From a virus: 34,219 nucleotides of DNA. Below are positions 21,016 through 29,021 of this stretch, one piece after another. Position 1 is the stretch's first letter. Each line of letters opens with the position of its first letter. The stretch lies in IMG/VR virus record IMGVR_UViG_3300022602_000259, positions 1 through 34,219 of that record; one strand, given 5' to 3'. Under the pieces are notes generated by a model. It searched no databases. It had not been told where the DNA came from and worked only from the letters and a program-made list of their open reading frames with translations. The position numbers were made by a program, and so were the translations under genes.

Positions 21016-21323
21016 AATTAAAGCCATTAGCAGACAAAATCGTAGTCAAACCTGACGTGCGTGAGCTTTCTAGCATTATTATTGTTGATAATAAAGAAGT
21101 AGAAAACATGGGTACAGTTGTTGCTGTTGGCCCTGGCAAGAAACTATCCGGTGGTCGCAGAGAAGATATGCCCATCGAAGTAGGCGCAAGAATTCGCTTT
21201 GGCACTATGAACGATGACAGGGGCGAGGAGTACTTGCGTTACCATGCCTATTATGAGGATGGGGTAAAGTATCTAATCATGCAATGGGCAGATGTCTGCT
21301 TTGCGGAGGATTCTAATGTTTAA
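21012..21323 (+). CDS. GroES-like co-chaperonin
   Basis: The product has 103 residues, close to GroES (97). It matches Cpn10: KPLADKIVVKPDVRELSS (4-21), a mobile-loop-like SIIIVDNKE (21-29) with the hydrophobic tripeptide, GTVVAVGPGKK (34-44), and a C-terminal YEDGVKYLIMQWADVCF. It would cap host GroEL and tune folding of phage proteins. P22-type coat proteins are known GroEL/ES clients, so the P22-like coat is the natural candidate. The glycine-rich roof loop differs from GroES, with a basic GGRRED stretch. Confidence 0.85.
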   Translation: MKLKPLADKIVVKPDVRELSSIIIVDNKEVENMGTVVAVGPGKKLSGGRREDMPIEVGARIRFGTMNDDRGEEYLRYHAYYEDGVKYLIMQWADVCFAEDSNV

Positions 21324-21654
21324 AAAACTATTAAATTGGCTTAAAACAAGACCATTTACGTCTTTTCCAAAGAAACAGCAATCCATGACTGCGGATGAAA
21401 TATTAAAGTCATGGGCAGAATTTCAGAAAGAACCAGCAGTAAAAGTTAAACCAGCCCTTAAAAAGGCAACTACAAGGAGCAAAAAAGTGGCAACTAAACC
21501 TGGACTCTATGCAAATATTCATGCAAAACAAGAACGCATCAAGAAAGAAAAGGCAGAAGGCAAGCCTGTAGAGAAAATGCGTAAGCCTGGAAGTAAAGGC
21601 GCACCAACTGCTGCAGCCTTTAAACAATCAGCTAAAACTGCTAAGAAAAAGTAA
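21316..21654 (+). CDS. Very basic phage protein (112 aa), unknown
   Basis: ATG at 21316 follows GGAGGATTCTA. The product has an amphipathic N-terminus (MFKKLLNWLKTRPFTSFPKK), a Lys-rich middle, and a conserved-looking ending (GLYANIHAKQERIKKEKAEG, then KMRKPGSKGAPTAAAFKQSA) typical of small phage proteins. Its start overlaps the GroES-like gene. A nucleic-acid-binding role is possible but unproven. Confidence 0.65.
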   Translation: MFKKLLNWLKTRPFTSFPKKQQSMTADEILKSWAEFQKEPAVKVKPALKKATTRSKKVATKPGLYANIHAKQERIKKEKAEGKPVEKMRKPGSKGAPTAAAFKQSAKTAKKK

Positions 21655-21656
21655 TC

Positions 21657-21935
21657 ATGGCTACTAAAAAACATGATAAGCCTATTCCCCACAAAACTAC
21701 TGGAAAAGGCAAAACCTACAATCCTACCGAAAAAGGCGCAGGAATGACTGCCAAAGGTAGGGCTGAATACAACGCTAAAAACGGCAGTAATTTAAAAGCT
21801 CCTGCCCCAAATCCTAAGACTGAAAAGGATAAAGGCAGAAAAGCATCGTTTTGTGCTCGTATGGAAGGTGTAGTAAAGAAAGCTAAAGGCCCAGCAGAAC
21901 GAGCCAAAGCATCCCTCAAAAACTGGAATTGTTAA
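21657..21935 (+). CDS. Small basic phage protein (92 aa), DUF6321-like
   Basis: The product contains KGAGMTAKGRAEYNAKNGSN and SFCARMEGVVKKAKGPAERA with ASLKNWNC at the end, a phrase set common in small phage proteins (probably DUF6321; not checked). The function of the family is not known. It starts two bases after the previous stop. Confidence 0.7.
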   Translation: MATKKHDKPIPHKTTGKGKTYNPTEKGAGMTAKGRAEYNAKNGSNLKAPAPNPKTEKDKGRKASFCARMEGVVKKAKGPAERAKASLKNWNC

Positions 21936-21944
21936 GGAAAAATC

Positions 21945-22097
21945 ATGCCACTCAAGAAATCAACAAGTGCTAAAGCATTTAAAGAAAACATCAAAACTGA
22001 AGTAAAAGCAGGTAAACCTGTAAAACAGGCAGTTGCCATAGCTTATGCAGAAAAGAATGCAGCTAAGAAAGTAGCAACAAAAAAAGGCAAAAAGTAA
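21945..22097 (+). CDS. Short Lys/Ala-rich protein (50 aa), unknown
   Basis: Reads MPLKKSTSAKAFKENIKTEV, then KAGKPVKQAVAIAYAEKNAA and a Lys-rich end. The KSTSAKAFKENIK and PVKQAVAIAY phrases recur in small phage proteins. AAGGAAAAATC precedes the ATG. It is the third basic protein in a row; function unknown. Confidence 0.65.
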   Translation: MPLKKSTSAKAFKENIKTEVKAGKPVKQAVAIAYAEKNAAKKVATKKGKK

Positions 22098-22112
22098 AGA
22101 ATTGGGCGAATA

Positions 22113-22166
22113 CCTATCCCTGGAATGCGAATATCGAGCTTTCTTACCAGCGATATATCTGATAGG
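22113..22166 (+). other. Nested inverted repeats upstream of tRNA (possible structured RNA)
   Basis: CCTATC (22113-22118) pairs with GATAGG (22161-22166), enclosing ATATCG (22131-22136) paired with CGATAT (22151-22156). The nested order predicts a stem-loop of about 54 bases directly before the tRNA. It is non-coding and could be a small RNA, a processing signal or a degenerate tRNA; no T-loop is visible. Confidence 0.4.
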
Positions 22167-22181
22167 CTAGTAGCTCATTAT

Positions 22182-22257
22182 TGCCTTGTAGCTCAGTAGG
22201 TAGAATAGATGACTGTTAATCATTTGGTCGCTGGTTCGAGCCCAGCCGAGGCAGCCA
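22182..22257 (+). tRNA. tRNA-Asn (anticodon GTT)
   Basis: This 76-base cloverleaf has a 7-bp acceptor stem (TGCCTTG with CGAGGCA, one G-T), an anticodon loop CTGTTAA with GTT at 22215-22217, a T-arm GCTGG-TTCGAGC-CCAGC, discriminator G and encoded CCA. The D stem is weak: GCTC faces GAAT, giving one C-A mismatch and one G-T. It is the only tRNA seen and reads AAC/AAU, codons frequent in the Asn-rich fibre and ejection genes. Confidence 0.93.
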
Positions 22258-22301
22258 ACTGTAAACTTAAAACAAAGAACTATTAACTTAAAGGAATCAA
22301 A

Positions 22302-22526
22302 ATGGACATTAAATCAGTAAAAGTAGCTTTTGAGCATACAACAGCCGAATTAGAGCTAATCCTTGCAGGATTGAGAAAACTTCCTATGGAATTGGTACAA
22401 AAGCTTCATGATGAAATTATTATTAAAGCTAATCAATCAGTAGCAGAACAAATGGCAGCAGCCCCTCAAGAAGAAGCAACTCCAGAAGTACCTGCTGAAA
22501 CTACTATAGAAGCTCCAGCACAATGA
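22302..22526 (+). CDS. Small protein (74 aa), unknown
   Basis: The product has a helical N-terminal half (FEHTTAELELILAGLRKLPM, LVQKLHDEIIIKANQS) and a Pro/Glu/Ala-rich acidic tail (PQEEATPEVPAETTIEAPAQ). It is the first gene of the packaging region, with AAGGA before the start. Function unknown. Confidence 0.6.
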   Translation: MDIKSVKVAFEHTTAELELILAGLRKLPMELVQKLHDEIIIKANQSVAEQMAAAPQEEATPEVPAETTIEAPAQ

Positions 22527-22723
22527 CAGCCCCTAATGTTTACCTTCCATACCCTATTCCTCAATCTACTGAAGAAATTCAGGCAGATATGAATGCATTA
22601 ATCATTCAGCCAGGAGTGCCACAAGAACTACAGGATCAGTATACCAACCTTATCAATAGCCCTACTTTTCAAGCTGATGTAGATCAAGCAGAGGCTAATA
22701 GTGACAGTATGGACAATGAGTAG
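22523..22723 (+). CDS. Small acidic protein (66 aa), unknown
   Basis: ATGA overlap with the previous gene. The product MTAPNVYLPYPIPQSTEEIQ then PQELQDQYTNLINSPTFQAD ends in an acidic tail. No domain is recognised. It lies just upstream of the tandem repeats and the terminase genes. Confidence 0.55.
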   Translation: MTAPNVYLPYPIPQSTEEIQADMNALIIQPGVPQELQDQYTNLINSPTFQADVDQAEANSDSMDNE

Positions 22724-22726
22724 TAC

Positions 22727-22770
22727 CATTAACTTAAAGTTAAACAATCATTAACCTAAAGCTAATAAAA
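22727..22770 (+). repeat. 22-bp imperfect tandem repeats before the small terminase gene
   Basis: Two units with a 22-base period: CATTAACTTAAAGTTAAACA and CATTAACCTAAAGCTAATAA are the first 20 bases of each. The first contains the near-palindrome TTAACTTAAAGTTAA. A related ATTAACTTAAAG is at 22282-22293 before another gene. The position suggests an operator or a packaging-recognition (pac-like) site. Confidence 0.5.
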
Positions 22771-22772
22771 TC

Positions 22773-23096
22773 ATGGACATGGAAACTGAAACAATTAACT
22801 CAAAGAATGAGAAGATCGCTGAGAGCTTAAAAGGCAATCAGAATGCTAGGAAAGGGAAACTCTTTGCCGATCAGTTGAGAAAAGTTCTTGTTCAAAATGA
22901 TGCTTTTAAACTAAGGCAAGTAACAGAAAAGCTTGTAGATGCTGCTGTAGAAGGAGAACCTTGGGCTGTAAAGGAAGTAATCGACAGAATGGATGGAAAA
23001 GCTGTCCAAGCAACTGAGATAAGTGGCCCAGATGGAGCAGAGTTCGTCAAAGGCATAGGCTTTATGTTTGTTGATGGCAATGACAAGCCAAGTTGA
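22773..23096 (+). CDS. Small terminase subunit (putative TerS)
   Basis: The product has 107 residues. The N-terminal region (GNQNARKGKLFADQLRKVLV) and REVTEKLVDAAVEGEPWAVK-like helices, here RQVTEKLVDAAVEGEPWAVK, then EVIDRMDGKAVQATEISGPD are usual in small proteins directly before TerL genes of this phage type. TerS recognises packaging-start DNA and regulates TerL. The gene ends inside the TerL start, so the two are coupled. Confidence 0.75.
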   Translation: MDMETETINSKNEKIAESLKGNQNARKGKLFADQLRKVLVQNDAFKLRQVTEKLVDAAVEGEPWAVKEVIDRMDGKAVQATEISGPDGAEFVKGIGFMFVDGNDKPS

Positions 23097-24366
23097 TACA
23101 ACAGGCTTTATTTGGCCTAAGTTCCCTAAAAAGCTTAAATGCTTAGTTGAGCCAGAACATAGTCGGTACAGAATACTCCATGGCGGAAGAGGGGGCGGAA
23201 AATCGCATAGTGTGGCCAGAATGCTGCTATGCAAGGGAGTGCTCAAGACCATTCGAGTTCTATGTGCTCGTGAGTTCCAGACTTCAATTAAGGATTCTGT
23301 TCATAAGCTTCTAGTAGACCAAATCTATGACCTAAAGCTAGAAGCTCATTATGAGATTACTCAAAGCACCATTAGAGGCAGAAATGGCACAGAGTTCATC
23401 TTTGCTGGCATTAAGAACAACATCAATGGCTTAAAGTCTATTGAGGGTATTGACTATTGTTGGTGTGAGGAGGCAAACAATATTACCAAGCTATCTTGGG
23501 ATATTCTTATTCCGACCATCCGTAAAGAAAACTCTGAGATATGGATTACCTTTAACCCAGAGCTTCCGACAGATGAAACCTACAAGCGATTTATTCTGAA
23601 CCCTCCTGATAATGCTGTAGTGCAAAAAGTAAACTGGAATGACAATCCTTGGTTTCCTGCTGTCCTAGACTTGGAGAGGCAATCCCTGATGAATAGGGAT
23701 TTTGAGGCTTATCAGAATGTCTGGGAAGGTTTTACTAGAAGCACCATTGATGGAGCAGTCTTTGCCAGAGAAATGCAAAGGGCAGAGCAAGACAATCGGA
23801 TTACCAATGTGCCTTACGATGCAACAAAGCCTGTAATGGCGGTGTTTGATATTGGTTGGGCTGATGCTACGGCAGTATGGTTTGTGCAGTTTGTAGGCAT
23901 GGAAACTAGGCTAATCCGCTATTTTGAAACCACTCAGACCACAATGAGTGAGATTCTAGGCAGGATGCAAACCTATGGATACGTCTACGACACCTTGTAT
24001 TTGCCTCATGATGCTAGAAATAAGACTATTGCATCCAATGGCAGAAGCATTGAAGAAATCGTAAGAGCTGCTGGATTTAAAGTAAATATCATTGACCGAG
24101 TGCCTATTGCTGACTCAATCAATGCTGCCAGAACCATATTTAGTAATTGTTACTTTGACAAAAATTTGACTACAGCAGGTCTAGACTGCTTAAGGCACTA
24201 CAGATATGATGTAGATCCAGATACTAAGCAATTTAGTAAGACACCAGTTCATGATAATTATTCTCATGGAGCTGATGCTTTTAGATATATTGGGCTTATG
24301 ATTCAAGAAAAGAAAGTAGTCAAAAGAAAGCCCATGAATTATGATGTTACAAGCTGGATGAGCTAA
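23080..24366 (+). CDS. Large terminase subunit (TerL)
   Basis: The product has 428 residues from ATG 23080 (ATG 23074 is also possible). Walker A GGRGGGKS (35-42), then EFQTSIKDSVHKLL, and a Walker B-like GIDYCWCEEAN form the ATPase that drives DNA into the prohead. The C-terminal RNase H-like nuclease has MAVFDIGWADATAVWF (first Asp) and NYSHGADAFRYIG (last Asp). The arrangement fits PBSX/Terminase_3-like TerL proteins. It overlaps the small terminase gene by 17 bases. Confidence 0.93.
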   Translation: MTSQVDTTGFIWPKFPKKLKCLVEPEHSRYRILHGGRGGGKSHSVARMLLCKGVLKTIRVLCAREFQTSIKDSVHKLLVDQIYDLKLEAHYEITQSTIRGRNGTEFIFAGIKNNINGLKSIEGIDYCWCEEANNITKLSWDILIPTIRKENSEIWITFNPELPTDETYKRFILNPPDNAVVQKVNWNDNPWFPAVLDLERQSLMNRDFEAYQNVWEGFTRSTIDGAVFAREMQRAEQDNRITNVPYDATKPVMAVFDIGWADATAVWFVQFVGMETRLIRYFETTQTTMSEILGRMQTYGYVYDTLYLPHDARNKTIASNGRSIEEIVRAAGFKVNIIDRVPIADSINAARTIFSNCYFDKNLTTAGLDCLRHYRYDVDPDTKQFSKTPVHDNYSHGADAFRYIGLMIQEKKVVKRKPMNYDVTSWMS

Positions 24367-24378
24367 TAGGAAAACATT

Positions 24379-26484
24379 ATGGTAATGAATGTTGCAAGCA
24401 ATGGTGGTGTCTATTCCACCGAATATGGCGATGACTATGAATCAGGAGTAATTGAGGAAGCTAAAGAGTTTCTGCGCTTTTGCTCTGAAAATGACTCTAA
24501 TAATCGAGTTGAGGCTTTAGATGACCTGAAATTTGCAGGTGGCGATCAATGGCCTGTAGAGATTCAGAATAGCCGATTGCTTGAATCTAGACCTTATTTG
24601 ACAATCAACAAGATTGATGCGTATTGCCGTCAGATTGCCAATCAACAAAGACAGCAAAGACCTCGGATGGTTGCTCATGGCATGAATACCGAGTCTGATG
24701 AAAAAGTGGCTGAAGTAATTACCGGCATTCTCAGACATATTGAAAATCAATCCGATGCCGATGCAGCCTATGACAATGCCTTTGAATTCGCAGTTCGCAT
24801 GGGATGGGGTTATTGGCGCATTCTTTATGATTATCCAAGACCAGATTCAATGGAACAGGAAATCTATGTAAAGCGTATTGAAAACCCTTTTATGGTCTAT
24901 TTTGACCCTAATAGCAATGAACCTGATGGCTCTGATGCAGAAAAATGCCTAATTACCGAGGTTATTTCTAAAGAATCATTCCGCAAGATGTACCCTGGTG
25001 CAGATGATGGAGGTGGTTTTAATCCTCGTGGTACAGGCGATTCACAGTCAGAATGGATTACTAAGGAAGATATTCGCATTGCCGAGTATTTCTATACCGA
25101 GCATATTCGCACAAAACTTTACCTTTTATCTGATGGCACTACTTGCTATGAAGATGAAAAGCCATCTGAAATCATGATGATGGAAGCTGGAGTCTATGTA
25201 GTTTCTAAGCGTGAAACTATTAAAAAGCAAATTAAATGGTGCAAGCTGACAGGTATGCAAGTCCTTGAGCAAAGAGATTGGCCTGGTCGCTATATTCCAG
25301 TTGTACCTGTCTATGGTCAGCAACTCATTGTCGATAGTAAGAAAAAGAAATTTGGTCTTACTCGTATGGCAAAAGACCCACAGAGAATGTATAACTTCTG
25401 GTCTACAGCTCTTACAGAATCTGTTGCTCTTGCTCCAAAAGCTAAATTTCTCCTTGCAGAAGGTCAGGATGAAGGTCATGAGATGGAGTGGAATACAGCT
25501 AACATCAAGTCGATGCCTGTATTGCGCTATAAACAAACTGATAGCGATGGTAAACCTGCACCAGTTCCTACAAGGATTCAGCCAGAACCTCCTCCTACTG
25601 GAATGGTTACAGCTCTCCAAGGATTAAATTCAGACTTAATGGCAGTTGTGGGCATTTATGACCCTGCTCAGTTGCCACAAGGTATGCAGTCAGGAAAAGC
25701 ATTAAATGGTCAGCAACAACAGACCGATATGACCAACTTCCACTACTATGACAACCTTACAAGGTCAATTAGGCAGTCTGGTCGCATCTGTTTAGATCTG
25801 ATTCCTCATATTTATTCTGAGGAAAGAGTCATGCGAATCATTGGAGCAGATGGCAAAGGTGAGTTAGTGACCATTAACCAAAAGACTCAAGATGCAGAAG
25901 GTGTAGATAAAGTTCTTAATGATGTAACTACAGGCGAATATGACATTGTGATGGAAACTGGCCCTGGCTATGCTTCCAAGCGACAAGAAGCTGTAGATTC
26001 CATGATGACTTTATTGACTGCTGATCCTAATTTGATGCAACAAGCTGGTGATTTGGTCTTTAGAAATATGGACTTCCCAGGAGCAGACATTATTGCTGAC
26101 CGATTGGCTGCTGCTAATCCATTGGCTCAAGTTGATGAAAAAGCAGATATTCCACCTCAAGTTCAAATGCAGCTCAAGCAGTCACAAATGACTATTCAGC
26201 AGCTCCAACAGCAGATTCAACAGATGACCTTAGATATGAAATATGGTGCTTCTATTGCAGAGCAAAAAGACAAAGCTATGTTGCAAAAAGCTCAAATGGA
26301 GATGGAAGTTCGCAGAGAAGATACTCGGATGCGAACCGATACCCAAGCTCATGACACAGTCATTAAGACTCAAACTCAACTAGAAATTGAACAAATGAAA
26401 GCTCAATTAGCTTTGGTAATGGCTCAATTAGATGTAAGAAGTGAAAGAGCAGCACTAGATGAAGCAATTGAACGTGGTATTTAA
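24379..26484 (+). CDS. Portal protein, P22 gp1-like
   Basis: The product has 701 residues, near P22 gp1 (725). The N-terminal part (EEAKEFLRFCSENDSNNRVE, then PYLTINKIDAYCRQIANQQR, QQRPRMVAHGMN) and FEFAVRMGWGYWRILYDYPR are typical of P22-type portals. The dodecamer is the channel for packaging and the docking site of the gp4-like factor. The C-terminal end, about residues 590-690, is Gln- and Met-rich coiled coil (QMQLKQSQMTIQQLQQQIQQ, then MKYGASIAEQKDKAMLQKAQ), corresponding to the barrel that extends into the capsid. It follows TerL by 12 bases. Confidence 0.93.
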   Translation: MVMNVASNGGVYSTEYGDDYESGVIEEAKEFLRFCSENDSNNRVEALDDLKFAGGDQWPVEIQNSRLLESRPYLTINKIDAYCRQIANQQRQQRPRMVAHGMNTESDEKVAEVITGILRHIENQSDADAAYDNAFEFAVRMGWGYWRILYDYPRPDSMEQEIYVKRIENPFMVYFDPNSNEPDGSDAEKCLITEVISKESFRKMYPGADDGGGFNPRGTGDSQSEWITKEDIRIAEYFYTEHIRTKLYLLSDGTTCYEDEKPSEIMMMEAGVYVVSKRETIKKQIKWCKLTGMQVLEQRDWPGRYIPVVPVYGQQLIVDSKKKKFGLTRMAKDPQRMYNFWSTALTESVALAPKAKFLLAEGQDEGHEMEWNTANIKSMPVLRYKQTDSDGKPAPVPTRIQPEPPPTGMVTALQGLNSDLMAVVGIYDPAQLPQGMQSGKALNGQQQQTDMTNFHYYDNLTRSIRQSGRICLDLIPHIYSEERVMRIIGADGKGELVTINQKTQDAEGVDKVLNDVTTGEYDIVMETGPGYASKRQEAVDSMMTLLTADPNLMQQAGDLVFRNMDFPGADIIADRLAAANPLAQVDEKADIPPQVQMQLKQSQMTIQQLQQQIQQMTLDMKYGASIAEQKDKAMLQKAQMEMEVRREDTRMRTDTQAHDTVIKTQTQLEIEQMKAQLALVMAQLDVRSERAALDEAIERGI

Positions 26485-26498
26485 TCGGAGAAAAAAAT

Positions 26499-26690
26499 AT
26501 GCCAACTATTACAGGTGATAACGCATTAGAATGGAAAATGAAGGAAATGGCTCGCAGAGCTGGTAAGAAGTATGAGCCAGCAGAGCCTATTAATCCATTC
26601 GCAGGACTAGATAAAAAAGCTTTGAAAGAACAAAAATCTTTATTAAAGTCTGCTGCTAAAGAAACAAAAAAAGCATCTAAAACAGAATAA
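26499..26690 (+). CDS. Small basic protein (63 aa) between portal and scaffold
   Basis: The product begins MPTITGDNALEWKMKEMARR, then AGKKYEPAEPINPFAGLDKK and a Lys-rich helix. A strong GGAGAAAAAAAT spacer precedes the ATG. It may be a minor head protein; there is no recognised domain. Confidence 0.6.
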   Translation: MPTITGDNALEWKMKEMARRAGKKYEPAEPINPFAGLDKKALKEQKSLLKSAAKETKKASKTE

Positions 26691-26692
26691 AA

Positions 26693-26721
26693 TAGACAAA
26701 AATTATTTTTAGTAGTATTTT
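26693..26721 (+). promoter_or_regulatory. Candidate promoter before scaffold and coat genes
   Basis: TAGACA (26693-26698), a 17-base spacer and TATTTT (26716-26721) in an AT-rich 57-base gap. It could give extra transcription of the two most-needed head proteins. The match is moderate and such AT-rich boxes arise by chance. Confidence 0.3.
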
Positions 26722-26747
26722 TAACTTAAATTGGAGCTTGAGAAATC

Positions 26748-27668
26748 ATGGCCGAATCAGAAGTTGTAAGAGAAGCAAGTAATGTAATAACAAGTGACAA
26801 TGCAACAACCTTTTATGCAGAAAGATTAGGTTTAGCTGACCAAGCAGAGCCAACTGAGGCTGAGTCTGTAAAGAAAGATTCAGAGCCAGAGCAAAGCGAA
26901 GAACAGAGTGAACCAGAAGCAAAGGAAGAAGCTAAGAAGCAAGACCCTGAAAAGTCAAAAGATAAGCTAAATAAGCGATTCGATAAGGTAACTCAAAGAG
27001 CTAAACAAGCGGAAGCTGAAGCTCAAGAACTTAGAGAAAAGCTAAAGAGTTATGAAGCTAGGGTAAACCCTGAACAACAAGCCCAAAAGCCTATTGTTGA
27101 AGGTAAACCTCAAGCAAGCCAGTTCAATGATGCTTTTGAATATGCAGAAGCCTTAGCGGAGTGGAGTGCAGAAAATGCTTTGAAGCAAAGGGATGCAGAA
27201 GAAGCTAGTCGCAAAGCTCAAGAAGCTGAAGCCAAGAAGATGGAATCTTGGAATAAGAAAATTGAGAAAGCGAAAGAAGAAATGCCAGATTTTGATCGAA
27301 TTGTTCAATCTAGCGATGTAATCGTTAGTGATGAAATCAAAAAGGCAATTCTTGAAAGTGATGTAGGGCCACAGGTTCTATATGCATTAGCTTCTGATGA
27401 AGATTTTGCTCGTAAATTAACAGAAATGGACTCTGTTAAAGCTCTGAAAGAAATTGGCAAACTTGAGGCTAAATTTGAAGCTAAAGAGGAAAAAGCCCCT
27501 AAAGCTGAAAAACAAAAGGCGATTGTTTCAGGAAGTAAAGCACCTGATCCTATCAGGCCGTTGAGTGGTGGAAAAGTTGGCGCAGATATACTCGTGGACA
27601 CCAATGGTGAATTTCATGGTACTTATGCTCAATGGAAAGCTGCAAGACAGGCTGGAAAAGTCAGATAA
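26748..27668 (+). CDS. Scaffolding protein (P22 gp8-like)
   Basis: The product has 306 residues (P22 gp8: 303). It is acidic at the N-terminal third (EPTEAESVKKDSEPEQSEEQ), then long charged coils (DKLNKRFDKVTQRAKQAEAE, LREKLKSYEARV; KRDAEEASRK-type helices), and a short basic end (HGTYAQWKAARQAGKVR). P22 scaffold binds coat through a basic C-terminal helix-turn-helix, and this tail fits. It shapes the procapsid and leaves before packaging. Location between portal and coat supports it. Confidence 0.85.
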   Translation: MAESEVVREASNVITSDNATTFYAERLGLADQAEPTEAESVKKDSEPEQSEEQSEPEAKEEAKKQDPEKSKDKLNKRFDKVTQRAKQAEAEAQELREKLKSYEARVNPEQQAQKPIVEGKPQASQFNDAFEYAEALAEWSAENALKQRDAEEASRKAQEAEAKKMESWNKKIEKAKEEMPDFDRIVQSSDVIVSDEIKKAILESDVGPQVLYALASDEDFARKLTEMDSVKALKEIGKLEAKFEAKEEKAPKAEKQKAIVSGSKAPDPIRPLSGGKVGADILVDTNGEFHGTYAQWKAARQAGKVR

Positions 27669-27694
27669 ACCTAATTTTTTTGGAGCAATAAATC

Positions 27695-28969
27695 ATGGCA
27701 AATACCTTACTTACTATTAGTAAGATTACTAACGAGGCCTTAATGGTTCTCGAAAACGAATTAACCTTTACATCAGAAGTAGACCGCAACTATGATGACC
27801 AATTTGCCGTTGTTGGCGCAAAAATTGGCGCAACAGTTAACGTTCGCAGACCTGGTCGTTTCATCGGTACAACTGGCCCAGCTTTAAACGTTGAGGACTT
27901 GAACGAAACTTCAGTTCCTGTAACTTTAAGCACCCAGTTCCACGTTGATACTCAGTTCACAACTCAAGACTTAGCTTTGTCTTTGGATATGTTCTCTGAC
28001 CGCATTTTGAAGCCAGCAGTTGCAGCTATTGCCAACAAAATCGACTTTGATGGTACAACTACAGCAGCTTTGAACACAGCTAACATCGTTGGTACTGCAG
28101 GTACTCCTCCAACTGGTCTATACACTTACTTGTCAGCACAAGCGTATCTTGACTCTGAAGGCGCACCACGTGATGGCCGTAGAAGCTGTATCGTTGAGCC
28201 ATTTACATCTGCAACTATCGTTGACAGCTTGAAGGGCCTGTTTGTACCAACAGAAGCGATTTCTAGTCAATACACAAAAGGCTTGATGGGTCGTGACTCT
28301 GGCGGCATGAACTGGAAACTTGACCAAAACATCATTTCACAGACTTTTGGTAACTTCTCTAGCTCTACTGTTACTGCTTCTGTAGCAACTACAACTGCTA
28401 CTGGTTTCTTGACCTCTGGTTGGGCTTCACAATCCACAATCACTTTGACTGCTGCTAATACAGGCACAATCAACTTGAACGCTGGTGATACATTCCAAAT
28501 TGCTGGTGTGTATGCAGTTAACCCACAAAATCGTCAAGCTTACGGCACAAACAAACTACGTTCATTCGTAGTTAAACAGGCTGTTTCTGTGGCTTCCGGT
28601 TCTTCTGTTTCTGTAACAGTATCTCCAGCAGTTATCTCTGGTGGTCAGTTCCAAAACGTAAGCATCCCTAGCCCATCAGCAACTGCTGCTGTGACATTCT
28701 TTGCATCACAATACAATGCAAGTGGTAACGGAATCGTTTCTCCACAAAACATCGTAATGCACCGAAATGCGTTCACAATGGCTATGGCTGACCTTGAGTT
28801 GCCTGAAGGTGTTCATTTCGCTGGTCGTGCAAGCGACAAGGAAATCGGTCTGTCCATGAGAGTCGTGAGGCAGTACACCATAAATAACGATTCCATTCCA
28901 ACTCGTGTGGACGTTCTTTATGGCTGGGCCCCACTCTACCCAGAGTTGGCTTGCCGAGTAGCAGCGTAA
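27695..28969 (+). CDS. Major capsid protein, P22 coat-like (HK97 fold)
   Basis: The product has 424 residues (P22 gp5: 430). The N-terminus (NTLLTISKITNEALMVLENE, then EVDRNYDDQFAVVGAKIGAT and VNVRRPGRF) is the P22 coat family signature, followed by TQFHVDTQFTTQDLALSLDM and FSDRILKPAVAAIANKIDFD. A beta-rich central part (about 225-330: GDTFQIAGVYAVNPQNRQAY and neighbours) corresponds to the inserted I-domain. The end is MRVVRQYTINNDSIPTRVDV, LYGWAPLYPEL. Codons are visibly richer in C-ending forms (AAC, GAC, TTC) than in neighbouring genes, which suits high expression. A strong terminator follows. Confidence 0.95.
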   Translation: MANTLLTISKITNEALMVLENELTFTSEVDRNYDDQFAVVGAKIGATVNVRRPGRFIGTTGPALNVEDLNETSVPVTLSTQFHVDTQFTTQDLALSLDMFSDRILKPAVAAIANKIDFDGTTTAALNTANIVGTAGTPPTGLYTYLSAQAYLDSEGAPRDGRRSCIVEPFTSATIVDSLKGLFVPTEAISSQYTKGLMGRDSGGMNWKLDQNIISQTFGNFSSSTVTASVATTTATGFLTSGWASQSTITLTAANTGTINLNAGDTFQIAGVYAVNPQNRQAYGTNKLRSFVVKQAVSVASGSSVSVTVSPAVISGGQFQNVSIPSPSATAAVTFFASQYNASGNGIVSPQNIVMHRNAFTMAMADLELPEGVHFAGRASDKEIGLSMRVVRQYTINNDSIPTRVDVLYGWAPLYPELACRVAA

Positions 28970-28974
28970 TAATC

Positions 28975-28999
28975 GCAGGGGGTAAAACCCCTGCTTTTT
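28975..28999 (+). terminator. Strong rho-independent terminator after the coat gene
   Basis: GCAGGGG pairs with CCCCTGC around GTAAAA, followed by TTTTT. It lies six bases after the coat stop and would limit read-through into the downstream structural genes. Confidence 0.85.
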
Positions 29000-29021
29000 A
29001 ACTAAATTAAGGAATAAAATC

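Noticed and set aside
20397-22301. Possible attachment site or integrase associated with the tRNA
   Set aside because: No integrase, excisionase or CI-type repressor is visible anywhere in the window, and no repeat of the tRNA 3' end was noticed elsewhere. Lysogeny by tRNA integration is not supported.
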